Shown: positions 22,526 to 34,430 of the stretch, piece by piece
Layout: each line of letters starts with the position of its first letter
How positions within the stretch are numbered: the stretch's first letter is position 1
Assembly (NCBI RefSeq): GCF_019175385.1
Contig: NC_083348.1
Span: forward strand, 4,107,001 to 4,171,000
Direction of reading: 5' to 3'
Length of the DNA: 64,000 nucleotides
From: Lycium barbarum
Lineage: Eukaryota > Streptophyta > Magnoliopsida > Solanales > Solanaceae
Translations under genes and position numbers: made by a program
The notes under the pieces: model-generated
What the model was told of the DNA's origin: nothing
What the model saw: the letters and a program-made list of their open reading frames with translations, nothing else
The model's database searches: none

Positions 22526-23995
22526 ATGTCGATCGACTTGAGTTTCGACATGGTTTTGACTACACCGGAGCTGCTGCGTATTTGGTGGGGCCGAATGTCC
22601 TTGGAAGAGAAAAAGGGGATTTCATGTCACTTGGGGAACTTAACATCCATTATGACTATGACGGCTTGCAAGGAATTGATAGAGGTGATTACCGGATTTT
22701 GGGATAGGGATAGGGATAGAATGGTTTTCAGATTAGGGGATGACATCGAAATGACGCCGAGTCTAGAAGAGTTTAGGGATGTGTTCACTAGCATAGGCTC
22801 GGGCCTGAAAATAAGATAGAAACTCGACCAAAATGTTTTAATCCCAGAAAAAACCCACTTACTCCCAGATTTGTAGAATGCTTTCTTTAAATTACGCCAA
22901 TTGGGCCCATGGCCCCAGCATACCCTTTAAAGAGCTCTACAAAAGGTTTGGGAGCCCGGATGGATTTGTAGAGTATCCCGGGGAATTTAAGACTTATACC
23001 GAATGGACGACCACTAGACCTTTATCTTTCGCCATTTGCTTCCTGGGAACCATGGTTTTTCCTAAAGATCGGTCCTTAGCCATAGATGTCCGAGTCATTT
23101 CGGTCGCCCATGCCATATTCTACGGTATAACCCAGTAAGAGGAAACCAAATATGTTGACATAACCCCAATCATACTAGCTGATTTGTATCGAGCCCTGAG
23201 CCTCTGCCGGAATCATTACAAATACTTCCAAGGCTGTAACTTGCTCCTGCAATGATGGATCCTCAAGCACATGATCAAGGTTAGGGGTGAACAACACTTA
23301 AGTAAGCCGGCCGAAAGGGATGGTCTTCGGGATTTTCGCCCTAACTTCGGAGAGCAAAACAGACAAATTTGGACGTTCACCTTTTTTAGATTAAAGAAGG
23401 AAAGCATTCAATGTATGTTCCACGACTTCGTGTCCACTGAAGTCATGGTTAAGGGAAGAAAGTGTCCATTCTTACCACTTATGGGAATTCGTCTGTATAC
23501 ACCTGCCGGGGTCTTGAGATAATTTGGGAGAATTCAAGTCATGCCCCAAATTGGAGGCATGGGGGATTTTATCATTGACTATGACGTTGACAGACCACCG
23601 AGAGCTTTGGATTGCATACGAGAGTGGAAGGGTCGCATGTTGTGGGGTCCTAATGCCTTAGCCGAAGTTAGGTTTCATTATGCTTGTGTTATGGAGTATA
23701 AGGATTGGTTGAGGGCCGACTTACAAGGCACACTTCCTCCTAGGTCTATTCTCTATAGCTGTGTCCAAGACAAGCTTTCACAAGTCGAGATCCGAGCCCG
23801 TTCGATTAAAAGGAGAGCTGACGACAGAGATTCTAAGTATTTGGAGAAAATTGAGCATGACGGAGCCCATCATAGAAAGTCTGAGACATGAATTGGAGCT
23901 TACTAATGATTGTTTGATCGACCGAAAAGTGAAGAAAGCCAAGACTGATCGGGATCGGGCTACATCATCCATCACCGGAGGACACTTTTGCTGAT
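22526..23995 (+). pseudogene. Tat ORF1 (extra N-terminal ORF), frameshifted
   Basis: Three consecutive plus-strand frames give a protein I recognise as the N-terminal ORF of Tat/Ogre-like elements, weakly resembling plant mobile domain proteins. The first part has LLRIWWGRMSLEEKKG and DRMVFRLGDDIEMTPSLEEF (22526-22819). The second has GPSIPFKELYKRFG and SFAICFLGTMVFPKD (22878-23138). The third (23541-23891) has MGDFIIDYDVDRPPRALDCI and a Lys/Arg/Glu-rich coiled-coil-like tail continuing to 23990. Stops and frameshifts separate the parts. Function of this ORF is not established. No pol follows. Confidence 0.7.
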
Positions 23996-24235
23996 TTATT
24001 TTATGCACTATCCTTACTTTATCTTTTGTACCCCTTCGGGAAGGATATTATTATTAATGATTATAGGGCAATGGTTTGATTCAAATGACACATTTATGTT
24101 TCAAATGTTTAGTATGCTTAGTAACGCGCGTAGTGTAATCTTATAAAATGTTTTGTGTGACTTATTTGCTTTCATATGTTTCGCTTAAATGCTTAATTAA
24201 TCTCGAGTACCGCCCACTCACCCAAAGAAAAACAA
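23996..24235 (+). other. Non-coding sequence after Tat ORF1
   Basis: AT-rich with a short CCCTTCGGGAAGG hairpin near 24035. No coding frame. Confidence 0.4.
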
Positions 24236-24440
24236 TGAACAAAACTACCCATACTAACACTCTATTTGGAACGTTGTTACTCATTGTTTCATAATGTACT
24301 GTATTGTATTGTACTGTGCTGTTTTGTAGATACAACGTTTGGATGGACTGTATTGTTTGCTGCTGTGTCATAACATATTTTTTGTTTGGATTGAATGTAT
24401 CGTACTGTATTTTAATTGGTAAGTTTACTAAAATGCCCTA
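24236..24440. mobile_element. Candidate MITE-like repeat, CACTCTATTTGG...TGTATT type
   Basis: The segment carries recurrent TGTACTGTATTGTATTG-like strings and internal GTTTGGATGGACTGTATTG / GTTTGGATTGAATGTATCG repeats. It resembles a short repeat family common in Solanaceae introns and intergenic DNA with an initial TGTTTGGATGG motif. I cannot define terminal inverted repeats or a target duplication confidently. Confidence 0.4.
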
Positions 24441-25119
24441 AACTATAAGTTTACAAATTCAGATTTCAAATTCAATCCTAAATAGTTAAGAAACGTCATT
24501 AACCACTCAAAATCTTTAAAATTTCACTGGTATAGAAAGTTTGAAGACATCCCACAAACGATTTTCTCACGATGCCGATATTTTTCATATAATCCATAGC
24601 TTAAAATGCATAACGAAATAATTGTCAATAACGAAGTATTCATGCGGTCCACAAAATCATAAATACTTAAAATTTAAATAAAATTATTCTAAACTTAATC
24701 TTCGGGTGACATCATGGTCAATAAAAGAATCTTGCGGTCTTCCTGCGGACATCCCATCAGTGTGCGACACATATCTGCGTTTTTACAAAGAATTTTATCA
24801 GTTTTTTCGGTTATTTGGTTTTTTCGATTTTTTCGATTTTTAAAAAGAAACACATTGTTCACATAGATGAACAATGAACAAGCAGCATCAACAAGTAAAA
24901 TATCAGATTGGCATTTAACTCAACATGAACAATATGAGAAATTTCCACAAAGTAAACCAGCATTCACATACAGGTGTATTATACAATTCTAGAGTCATGG
25001 TTTAACAAAAGCATGGGAAAGCACAGCAAATAAGCAAAATATTCTATGCAAAAAAATAAAACAAGAAAGATAACAACAACGAAAACTCTACGCATAACTC
25101 TTTCTTGCTACCTTTCTTC
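24441..25119. other. Unassigned AT-rich sequence
   Basis: I see no gene. A low-complexity TTTTTCGGTTATTTGGTTTTTTCG stretch lies near 24797-24845. Confidence 0.4.
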
Positions 25120-26278
25120 TGAAAGTCCTCCTGATTATGGGCTCAATAACATATCTAGGCTTTCTACTCTCTTATCTGTATAGCGAGCATACACATTGGG
25201 TAAAGACTCCTGATGAGGGATAATCATAAGATATCGAGGTCGTGATAACCATACGAGGAATGCTATGGAAAAATCTCTTGAACACTTCAATAAACTCAAA
25301 TCGAAGTCTTCAAACTACAATCAACAACAATAAGGTTATCATCAACTAAGGAAAATCCGGACTATGATGAAGCAAGCAACAAGCTTGTATTACAACAACG
25401 ATCAAGATGATTCTATGGACAACTTATTCCTTACTGTACATAGCACAATAACAACAATATTCTCAAGTCAATCCTCATATCGGCCAGCCACACAAAGAAC
25501 CATCCCAAAATAGTCCACCACACTACAATAACTTCAATATGATTTCCAACCTATACTTCACAATACATGAAGGAGATGGTGAATCATACCTTAGGACACA
25601 ATAAAAGCCCTCAATCTAAGATTACTTCACCTTAAAGAGCCCTCCAAGAAGAAGAAGAAATCTACAAAAGCACCATGAGATTCCCGACCTTAGATTCACG
25701 TTATTTACCTTGGTTTATGCTCTTAGCTCACATAGGAACTTTTAGAGAGAGTTTGGGAGGTGTTTGGGAACTGAAAATATGGAAAATGAAGTTCAAATGA
25801 TGCACCGCCGCTTTATACACCTTAAAAGGTTTCCACTGCCTCAAATCTACGGCCCATTCTACGAATCGTCTTATCAATACACAAATGCATAAATCCCCAA
25901 GAATTTCAATTTCGCTCATATTCATTACCCTAGGAATTGGGTTCAAGATTTCCCCAGCCCGGATAACCACTATATGGATCGTATATCCACACTGTAAAAC
26001 CACTTCCAAAATTCCAATTTCTGCCACCAACTTACGGTGGCTCTTCCACCTTTTGACAGGCCGTGAAATGGTTTCACGATCCGTGACACTTCCAGTTGCT
26101 TTCCAAAATTTGACGCACTTGTTTTCTTCAATTCGTTTAGCCTTTGATCTTCACGACACTTACTAATCACTTGTTAAACTTGAGTTAAGAACTTATAACC
26201 TCAAAGATAGTCTTAATTTCTGAGCTTAATTTAACTAACTTACGACGAATATAACGTACAAAAGTACGAGCTGTAACA
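25120..26278 (-). mobile_element. Tekay-like LTR, minus strand, left end not resolved
   Basis: In minus sense the LTR starts TGTTACAGCTCGTACTTTTG at 26278, the classical Tekay/Del-type start. It holds a palindrome cluster (25845-26095) and a TATA box (TATAAAG, minus strand, 25811-25817). The expected GGTCGTGACA end is not found at lower coordinates, so the 25120 boundary is approximate and the LTR is probably truncated. It is inserted into the plus-strand Tat pol C-terminus (26279 onward). Confidence 0.65.
25845..26095. repeat. Palindromic word cluster, TTTCACGGTCCGTGAAA type (degenerate)
   Basis: Words include GGCCGTGAAATGGTTTCACGATCCGTG near 26055-26090 and CTACGGCCCATTCTACGAATCG near 25850. 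In LTR sense the cluster ends about 28 bp upstream of TATAAAG. Confidence 0.6.
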
Positions 26279-26411
26279 AATTCCCACTAAATTGGTAGGG
26301 GACAGATGTCGTTCAGTATTGTCAGGAAGCGCAATCATTTTAGCAGAAATGGATGACCAAGAGTGGTCGAAAGCTATCAATTCAGACGTTGTCAAGAGAT
26401 ACTACTCCTGA
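26279..26411 (+). pseudogene. Tat pol C-terminal remnant, plus strand
   Basis: Translation on the plus strand gives VLSGSAIILAEMDDQEWSKA then INSDVVKRYYS and a stop. This aligns with the minus-strand copy at 12445-12708 (VLSGGVVVLAEMDGQEWPKA). It should lie about 10 kb downstream of the PBS at 22133, so nearly all of pol is missing from this copy. Confidence 0.85.
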
Positions 26412-26676
26412 AGGAAGATTTCCTTTATAATCACATCGTTTGATTGTAAGTTGAACTACACCTGACCTATCCCTTATAGCGGAATACGCATAAAACCCAT
26501 ATCGGGTTCGATGTTCTTTTGTAATAGAAAATCCAAATTATATTCCTTGCAACATGAACTATGCAATAACCTGATTTCCTGAGTTGGGATACGTAGGCAG
26601 TCCACGTAGGACTCAGTCTCTTTATTAGAAAAATATCAACCTTATTCCGGAACTACGTAACAATCTAATACCAAAT
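26412..26676 (+). mobile_element. 3' UTR remnant of the plus-strand Tat element
   Basis: Contains two plus-sense copies of the hairpin-like motif (GAACTACACCTGACC..CGGAATACGC at about 26450-26500; ACCTGATTTCC..GGGATACGTAGGCAGTCC at about 26568-26610). It ends at the inserted LTR. The last 20 bases (CAATCTAATACCAAAT) are the degenerate Met-tRNA PBS of that LTR in minus sense. Confidence 0.6.
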
Positions 26677-27083
26677 TGTCACGACCTAAAATCCCAAATA
26701 GGCTGTGAGGGAACCTATTCTAACCCGTAGGTGAACCCAAGCAAAATCTAAGGTCTTTTAACAATCATAAAAGAGGAAATAAAGTAAGAATAACTCATAA
26801 GTCAATAATAATGTCTCATAACTCATAAACCCAAACCTGGAAGCCATAAGTACAAAAGCCACTAATACTCAAGACAAGTCTAGACAGTTGTCCGTAAAGT
26901 AAAAATAGCAGCAACTCACCTAGACAACTCCAAATATATGCCTCAACGATCAACGATAACTCGTTCACCACTCGAACTCGGAATAGAACCTGCACATAAA
27001 AAGGTGCAGCAAGTGTAGAATGAGCATGGGAAAACACGTATACTCAACAACATCATTGATCGACCCTAAGATGAAGCGATGAC

Positions 27084-30030
27084 TGTTGACACTTAATTTG
27101 GCCCTCCAATAATTTTATTTAATTTCCCAAAGTTCTTGGATCTCAAACGGAGTGAAATATGTGTTTTATAAATCAAAATGGTTTTTACAAAATTATTTCG
27201 ATAATATTTTACCATTTCATTTGGAAAAATGAGTTCAACTATATGTTGTAAGTCATTTAAAAATACTTTGCATACTTTATCATTAATATTAAAGTATTTT
27301 TTCAAAATTAAATAAAAAATAGTTCAAAACAGTTATTCAGTTAGTTGTTTAAATTATTGCCAAATATTTTACTCCGTTGATTCAAGAAGATTGAATAATT
27401 AAATGAAATAATCAATTTACCTCTCAATTTTATAGAGTTACATTTGTGATTCAATATTAACTACAATTGGTTATGTTCTTAATTGTGGTTACATTTAAAT
27501 TAATTGTTATGTGTTAATTATGGCTATATTTGAAATGTCCAATTGCATGATTAAGGTTATAATTGCAATAATTAGTCAACTTATGCATTTTGGTCACATT
27601 TGAAAAAGAATAGACTAGTTATCTTTTTAATCAGGCTATAATTGAAATGTTTGATTAATTGTCATTGCTTTCAATTTTGACTATTTGATTAATTGTATTT
27701 TTGTCCCTTTATATATAAACATGTGTATAGGGGGTATACATGTATATCTAGGCCATTATCCCTTTCTCTTCATTTTTAACTGGCCAGGCCCAGTCCACTT
27801 CTGGACCAACCCGGCCCAACGACCCCTTTATTTCACTAACTTAAACCAAACACACCTTATTTGTGTGTTGAGAAGGGTTTCACCTGAAACCCTAGCGTCG
27901 TCGTCTCTTTCTTCGGTCATCATGGCCAAAGATGGCAAAGTTTCAGGTGAAGACGCCTTTTCCCAATCTATGTTTGACCATTTGAGGTAAAGGCATTAAT
28001 TGCCTTCACCTTCTCTCCTCTGCACCATCGCGGTTCAACCGCAAAGAGGTAAAAACTCCTCTTTCTCTCTCTATTTTTTTTTGTCCAAAACAAGGACAAC
28101 ATTAATGATATTTGTCTCATTGTTTATCTAAAAGCTTCAATTTTCATTGGTTCACACGGATTCACAGGGATTCAAGAAGAATCCTTCACAAAATCTGAAA
28201 GTACCACATCGAAATTGAACTAAGAATTGGGGTTATGTGGGCTTCTATATAAAGAACCCCATTTCTACCATTTACACACACCTTACAAGCCTTATATTCA
28301 CTTAGTAAAAACTCAATTTAACTGGGGTTGCTAACATTGCTTAAAACCTTGACCTAATCGAGTTTTTAGTCTAAAAATTTTAATTTTTTTCTTTCTTTGT
28401 ATGGCTGAGTTTTCTGGTGTTAGGAAACAATGGAGCATTCCAGTTTCATTCTCGACCAAGGCTGCACAGAAAAAAGGTAAATGTTCTTCCTTTTAGTTTT
28501 TTCCCTCTTTAATATGCTTGTGTTTGTATGATTATTTAGTTTAATTTAGTTTAGTTATGTGTTTTAGTTTAGTTTAGATATTGCTATTGTTTGTGTTTGG
28601 TAGATTAGCCTATCCATTAGTAGGTGTTTATGTAGTTGCTTAATATGGTTTCTTGCTTAGTCTGTAGTTTATGTTGTTATTTGTTTATTCCAGTATAAGT
28701 TAATTAGCATTAGTTGATTATGTGCTCAATAGGAATTGTCTAATTCATATCTTGTTTGAACATGATTCATGACTAATTCTGGTCAGTCCTATATCTTCAT
28801 ATGTCTATGTTTAAATTCATGTCTGTTGGCTCAAGCATAGATTTACCTGGATTGTTTGACTACTACTGATATAAACGTATGTTGTGAGAAGATCCATTTG
28901 TTAGCAGTTTGCATGTGTCTTTGTCTAGTTTATACTTTGTTGAAACATGGATTTGGTTGTGTTAACTATTGTGAATAGTATTAGGACCTATTCCCATCCA
29001 GTACTGATGAATGACGTATTTATATCCATTTGAGATTTAAGCTCTGTTTCATTTAGGAGATTATTGTGTTAGTTTGAATATAAGGAAATGATATATACTT
29101 ATTCAGTGACAAATTTTGTATAGTGTGAAATGTCAACAAGCATTGCCACCTAACTTGTTATTCCTTTCTGCTCAATGTAATCCCATGATTTAGATGGTAG
29201 TCCTGTTTGGTTTCAGCTTGAGTCCTATTCATGCCTACATGTTGTTTAGCCTTAGTCATTGCATTAACCACCATGATGTTTGATCTCTTAGGTTCATTTT
29301 TGTCTTCCTTTGTATCAAGTCTATCGCTATATGAGAGCATATGAGTCATTAAGCTCTGGTTGAATAAACTCATGTTTAAACTGAAAGTAGTCATTTAAGA
29401 TAAAAGAAGGAATCTGTTTAAATCACTTAAAGGTAAAGGGTTGGGAGGTTGTCACTTGGGCGTGATAAGGCAAGGATGTTACTTACCTAGGGCCAGGGAA
29501 ATGTAAGGAAAGGCTTTGAGTTCCTCAACTCAGCCTAGTACTACTGATCCTAGGTTGCTGGGGTTCCTCCATGTTGAGTGATACCTCATGGGACCCTCTA
29601 AGACCCTGGTGAAGAAGAAATAAGGATCCTGTTGTAAGGAACAACTTGTTGTGTCAAAATGATGAGGTCTAAGGTGCAAATATGAGTACTGTGCTTGTTT
29701 GGTTCTATGTTTTTCTTGATAACTTGTGTGTACCTTGTTTCTTACTGCTCCAAATGTTATAAACTCATAATCTAAAGTGTTGCCCTTCCAATAAGATAGT
29801 TTAGGATATATTCAAATGTCTATCTTTGTTTTGGATAAAGCTTGTTTCAGTCTATGCTTGTCCATGTATGTGTTATATGTATAAGACCAACCTTAATATC
29901 ATGAAGCATGCGATTTGACCTAGTCTAACTGCTTTGATTATGCACATGTTGACATATTCTGTCTATTTAATTCCTATCTAAATTGAAATGAATATGTTCA
30001 GTAAAACATATCAAGGATCCTATCCTTACC
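27084..30030 (+). mobile_element. Tat-type LTR nested in a Tekay-like LTR, right end approximate
   Basis: It starts TGTTGACACTTAATTTGGCC at 27084, matching the minus-strand Tat LTR start at 10308. It shares the TATACATGTGTATA and GGCCCAGTCC segments with 7062-7330. A TATA box lies at 28246-28254. No polypurine tract precedes it, so it is not a 3' LTR in place. The host LTR resumes by about 30060. The exact right end and target duplication are not found. A predicted reading frame longer than 100 codons inside it (27685-27990) has no recognisable domain. Confidence 0.55.
28246..28254 (+). promoter_or_regulatory. TATA box of the Tat-type LTR
   Basis: CTATATAAAGAACCCC fits a strong plant TATA element. 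It is followed by CACACACC and a small reading frame at 28401-28496 (MAEFSGVRKQWSIPV...) ending next to an AAAAAAG/GTAAATG potential donor site. Confidence 0.55.
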
Positions 30031-31384
30031 TGTCATAAAGTACACTTCACAATTTCAAGCCATTTTCATTATCCTTCCATTTCCGATGATAAGTGAGATA
30101 TCAAGAGAGAGATGAATGCAAATACAAGTCACAAGCATAGCAAATATGGAGACAAGCCCACATAAAATCTTATGGAACCAACCTAATTGGATTTTACCTC
30201 CACACCACTAGTCATTCCGCACACAACCCAGAGATGGCTACTATATCAAGTATGTCCAAAGAATCACAGATGTTTCCTTCTCACTTATAATCATCAGCAC
30301 CAATCACAGGTAATATCAATGTATCATGGAAATGAGGATGAATGCAATGCAAAATAACAATATCAAGTGAATCATATCAATCTCAATCATGCCACACATG
30401 GACACATGTCACAATATTAATGCCAAGTCAAGTCCTTTCCTCTATCCATGATAATTTCAAGATAAGTGAGAGACATTTGTATCATAATCACAATATGGCA
30501 ACTAAGTACAAGTCCAATATCACACACATGGAAACAAGCCAATAAATCACAAAGAGGCAACAAGCTCGCAAATCAGTCAACAATACCAACCTAAGAATAT
30601 TCACCCAACTTCATACCCGAAGGCTTAACATGCTTTCTCCGTCAATAACTAACTTTTAAATATGCTTCGCTAACGGAAGTCTAATCGAAAGGTAAGTCGT
30701 AACCTACCTCGCTGCCGAGCTAGAGCCACGAACAATCAAATTTGAGACTTGCCCTTCCGAAGAGCCTCCAAGTACTCAAATTCTAGCCATTATCGAATTC
30801 TAAGTTAGAAACGAGAAACAACAATACCCATATTGCTATACATTCATTCAAATGAAAATCAACTAAGTAAAAGAGGGGAAACAGGCCCACAAGGGTATAA
30901 CGGGTATTTCAAAGATGGAATAGGTAACTCAACATTCTAGAAGTTCAATTCTACTCCCCAATTGCTACATTAGCTCAAGTACTGATTAATTTCGTCATTC
31001 AAAGAAAAAACATAATTTGGGTATAAGCCCTAACTTTCAATCTTTCAATTTCTAAACTAGAAAGGAAGATTCAATCCTATTGGTTACTAATTCGTGATAT
31101 TCCATGCTTAGATTAGTCAAATCCATCAATTAATGTCATATTGGAAGACTAAATTTCAATTAGTAAAGCAAAGGTCAAAACCCATCTTCTTACTTTGGTT
31201 CTCTAGATTTTCTACAATAGATTCAAGCTTAGAAAAGGTAAATAAAGGAATTCAAGGTTAGAAAAACTTACCCCAAGAAGAATCCACCTAAAACCTCTTC
31301 AAATCGCATTAGAGACACTTAGGAGAAATAATATTTGGAAAATGAAATCAAAGGGCTTAACCAAACATTAAATAGAATCTATTT

Positions 31385-31520
31385 CCGCATTTTTCGTCGC
31401 AGCGGTAAGGGGTCCACTCCCGCGACACACACACAGCTGGAGTGGATTCCCATGAATCCCTAACCTGCGCCAGAGAGGACCAGGCCTAGCTGAGGCGGCT
31501 ATGCTGTGGCGAACAACGTC
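31385..31520. repeat. Degenerate palindromic word cluster, GCGG/CCGC type
   Basis: GC-rich block (CGCAGCGGTAAGGGG, CCCGCGACA, CCTGCGCCAGAG, GAGGCGGCTATGCTGTGGCG) at the position equivalent to 6521-6655. In LTR sense a TATTTAAT box (31366-31374) follows within about 20 bp. Confidence 0.55.
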
Positions 31521-32038
31521 TCGCCCCAGCAGGACATCAGACACTAGCAATTTTGCTGGTTTTTCACTAACTTCTTCCCAAAATCCGACAATCATCTGAG
31601 ACCTTCCAAATGCAAACCAGACATGTAAACACACATAAAAACAAGCTACAGATTCACTCGTGGTCTCAGAATTTCCAACAGACGTATATTTGACCGGGTC
31701 AACACCCAATGGTCAAATATCAACTTTCCAACCAATAACTCAAAATGCTCCCAAGTGCCTCGGAAACCAAACTGAACATCCCAACAAGTCATAATCGACC
31801 CTCCAGACATCTCAGAATCGACAGATTCCCGAAAAATGTTTGTTTACCCAAAAGTCAACTATCGGTCAACTGTTTTCACTTTAAGGCTCTACTTCTCATA
31901 AGTCATTATAGATCTCGCCCAATCACCTCGGGAACCGTGCCACTAATCCCCGCGGGTCAAAATCACACTAAGGCTCGGGGAAGGGTCAACGAGGGTAAAT
32001 GGGTCAAAAGCACTATAACGACCAAACGGGTCATTACA

Positions 32039-33063
32039 AACTCAAGTACGATGAATTGATTTTTGGTAGTAATAGTTTCATCACTAAGCCATAAAATTAA
32101 TTTCCACTATGAAAATCAAAACTTCATAATTCCAAGAGAGTTGCACAAAGCAAGAACTTCAAACTTAAGGCTTCTGGCCTATCTAGCAATAGATAATCAA
32201 CTTCATGTGAACACATAAAACTCAACTCCACTACTATCAACCGGAAAATGGAAAAAGAAAATGCAATCAAATAACAAACCAACACGATTAAAAAAAACCA
32301 TATTCCGTCAGAAAATACCAACATTTATACGTCAAACACATAGTAAACGTACTTTTATTTCAAATATTTTTTTTTACTATATAATTAAGCTAGGCGTACC
32401 TGCAGTATACCACATACGATTTCTCCGGGAAATGGATGGGTTTTGGGTTATGAAGCTTCATCTGCTCCTTCCCTGCATCTCATCTTTGAGATTCCTTTCT
32501 TTTCTCCTCAAAGTAAATGCACATGCCTACACTTGCGATTAACAATTTGAAAAACAATTAAGTACTAAATTTCAATAACCAAGAATAAAGGGAAAAACAA
32601 ATTACGAAACAAAAACCCTACACAAGGGAAGACGGAGAAGAGGAGAGTAAAAGGACCAGGAAGGCTTGGCAACAGTTAATGAAATTTAAATTCAGTGCAT
32701 GCAACAAATTTTTGCTTAGGTTTACTTGAAATTGCACATAGGCCTTCCATAGAGATTAACCGCAGAGCCCTATTTTTAGAAGCTTAGATATGGAATGCTA
32801 GAGACTATAGGGTTGTAGAAAGTTTGAATAGGAATATTCTGGTGGAACACTCGTGTTTGCATATATTGTATCCAGTTATTCAATTTAGAGAGGAATAAGC
32901 TTAAATTACCATATTGACCCTAGAATAAGTTTAAATTACCATATTGACCCTGTCCCTAAACCTTTTGGTACAGTTCACTTTACTCTTGGTACAACAATTT
33001 ACTGCAGTGTTCGTACCCATCTTGTTGGCTTATAAATTATAGAAATGATGGAAAATTTTGTAT
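32039..33063. other. Unassigned intergenic sequence
   Basis: No gene is supportable. A 30-bp direct repeat (GAATAAGCTTAAATTACC and the following ATATTGACCCT) occurs at 32895-32950. This is the pre-insertion flank of copia A and continues at 55199. Confidence 0.5.
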
Positions 33064-33306
33064 TGTTATGAATAAATTAAGTGGTTGACCATGTGGGCCA
33101 CCACTACTACTGTAGCAAGCTTGCCTTTGCAAGTTTACTACTGTGGAAAGCTTGCCTTTGCAAGTTTAAGGCTTTATATATAGCCATATAAAATTGATGG
33201 AAATATACAATTGAGAATAGAAAGAAAAGCATTACTATTACACTTGCTTCTTATGCTCTCTCCGTTTTGCTACTTTATTTTATTACATCGTTTTTATTTT
33301 ATAACA
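33064..33306 (+). mobile_element. 5' LTR of copia A
   Basis: TGTTATGAATAA...TTTTATAACA, 243 bp. Contains a direct repeat of AGCTTGCCTTTGCAAG (about 28-bp period, two copies) and a TATATATAG TATA region. Copia A's 3' LTR has only one copy of the repeat. Confidence 0.92.
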
Positions 33307-33325
33307 CGTTATCAGCACGAGACTC
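33307..33325 (+). other. Putative primer binding site of copia A
   Basis: CGTTATCAGCACGAGACTC directly follows the LTR. The same sequence follows the copia B 5' LTR (CGTTTTCAGCACGAGACTC). I do not assign the tRNA. Confidence 0.6.
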
Positions 33326-34204
33326 TACCATTTTGAGCATTTACTTTGATTTAATTTCAGGTTAGGAAGCAATTTAAAGAGAACGTAAGAATGAATCTCG
33401 TTGATCAATTTTTAATTGTTTAGTATAATTACAAAGCTACGGAGAAATAAAGAGATGGCAGGTATACATCTTTCTGTTACGAAGAAAGTACAAGATATCA
33501 GTAAAGGAGCTTTTTCACCAAGCCATATAAGGGCTCTTGGTGTGAAGAGCAATAATCTTTTTCCTATAGCAGGTATACATTTTTATGGGTTAATATTAAG
33601 AAACAGGTAAGTATTGAATTTGGTTTGTTTGAAATTCAGTTTTGTACTATTAGAGGCAGTTTGACCAAATAATTGCTACGAGCTGACACAAAGTATTATT
33701 GTTAAACTCATTCATTGTCCGAAAGCATGTTCACACTTCTTTATGAGGACTGTAGCTTTATACATTCAAGATGGCTTTCTCTGAACTCTTCATGGTTTTA
33801 CTATGTATACATATAGAGTGTATTTTTTCATAAAAGATAAAATTAAACTCCCATAGAGTTTGTAGAAGAAAATATATGACCACTGTACGTGGTAGTATTT
33901 TCTAAGCCTTGTTATTACTAAATTTAATTATGCTTGTAACCACCAGAAGTGGTAATATTTTCATAAGTCTGTTGTGCCTACAATTGAAGATATGTATAAG
34001 AGAAATATTATTTATATTATGTCACAAAATTGCTCCCGAAGAGCAATATGAAAAATTCGAGAGATATTATGACATGATTTTATGGTCCACTTTGAACTGT
34101 AATACAAGTTACAAGAAATGTTCGACGTCAAGAATTGGTATATTTCATGTCTTGGTAAAACTTAATTTGGTTATGTGTAAAAGCATAAAGTGGTACTTTA
34201 TTTA

Positions 34205-34430
34205 AAGACTCGAGAGTGAGTCTCAGTGCACTTTGGCCTATTATGCTATTGGTTTAGGGTAAGACAGTGGAGTCAAGTCTCATTGCACCAAGAGAGTAAG
34301 ACATCGAGTTTGAGTCCCGGTGCACTATAATGATAATATAAAAAGTTGGGTTCAAGTCCCATCGTATTATGGCTTAAAACACCTTTATATGAATAAGACA
34401 TTGGGTTTAAGTCCCAGTGCACGATATTGA
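34205..34430 (+). repeat. Irregular repeat with GAGTCCCAGTGCAC motif inside copia A gag region
   Basis: Five spaced copies of a GAGTC(C/T)CAGTGCAC-like word, each preceded by AAGAC(A)..GG(G)TT, near 34215, 34275, 34310, 34355 and 34405. The same array occurs in copia B (57300-57510). Confidence 0.65.

Larger units (their letters stand above)
26677..32038 (-). mobile_element. Tekay-like LTR interrupted by another insertion
   Basis: Termini match the LTR at 4201-7061: minus-sense start TGTAATGACCCGTTTGGTCG at 32038, end GGTCGTGACA at 26677. The adjacent ATTTGGTATTAG is a mutated PBS, so this was a 5' LTR whose internal region was deleted about 20 bp downstream. Flanks 26672-26676 (CAAAT) and 32039-32043 (AACTC) do not match, which excludes a clean solo LTR. 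A Tat-type LTR is inserted from 27084. Confidence 0.75.

Noticed and set aside
34340..34365. tRNA gene suggested by GGTTCAAGTCCC
   Set aside because: No A box, no cloverleaf and no terminator at the right distance; it is one word of a local repeat.
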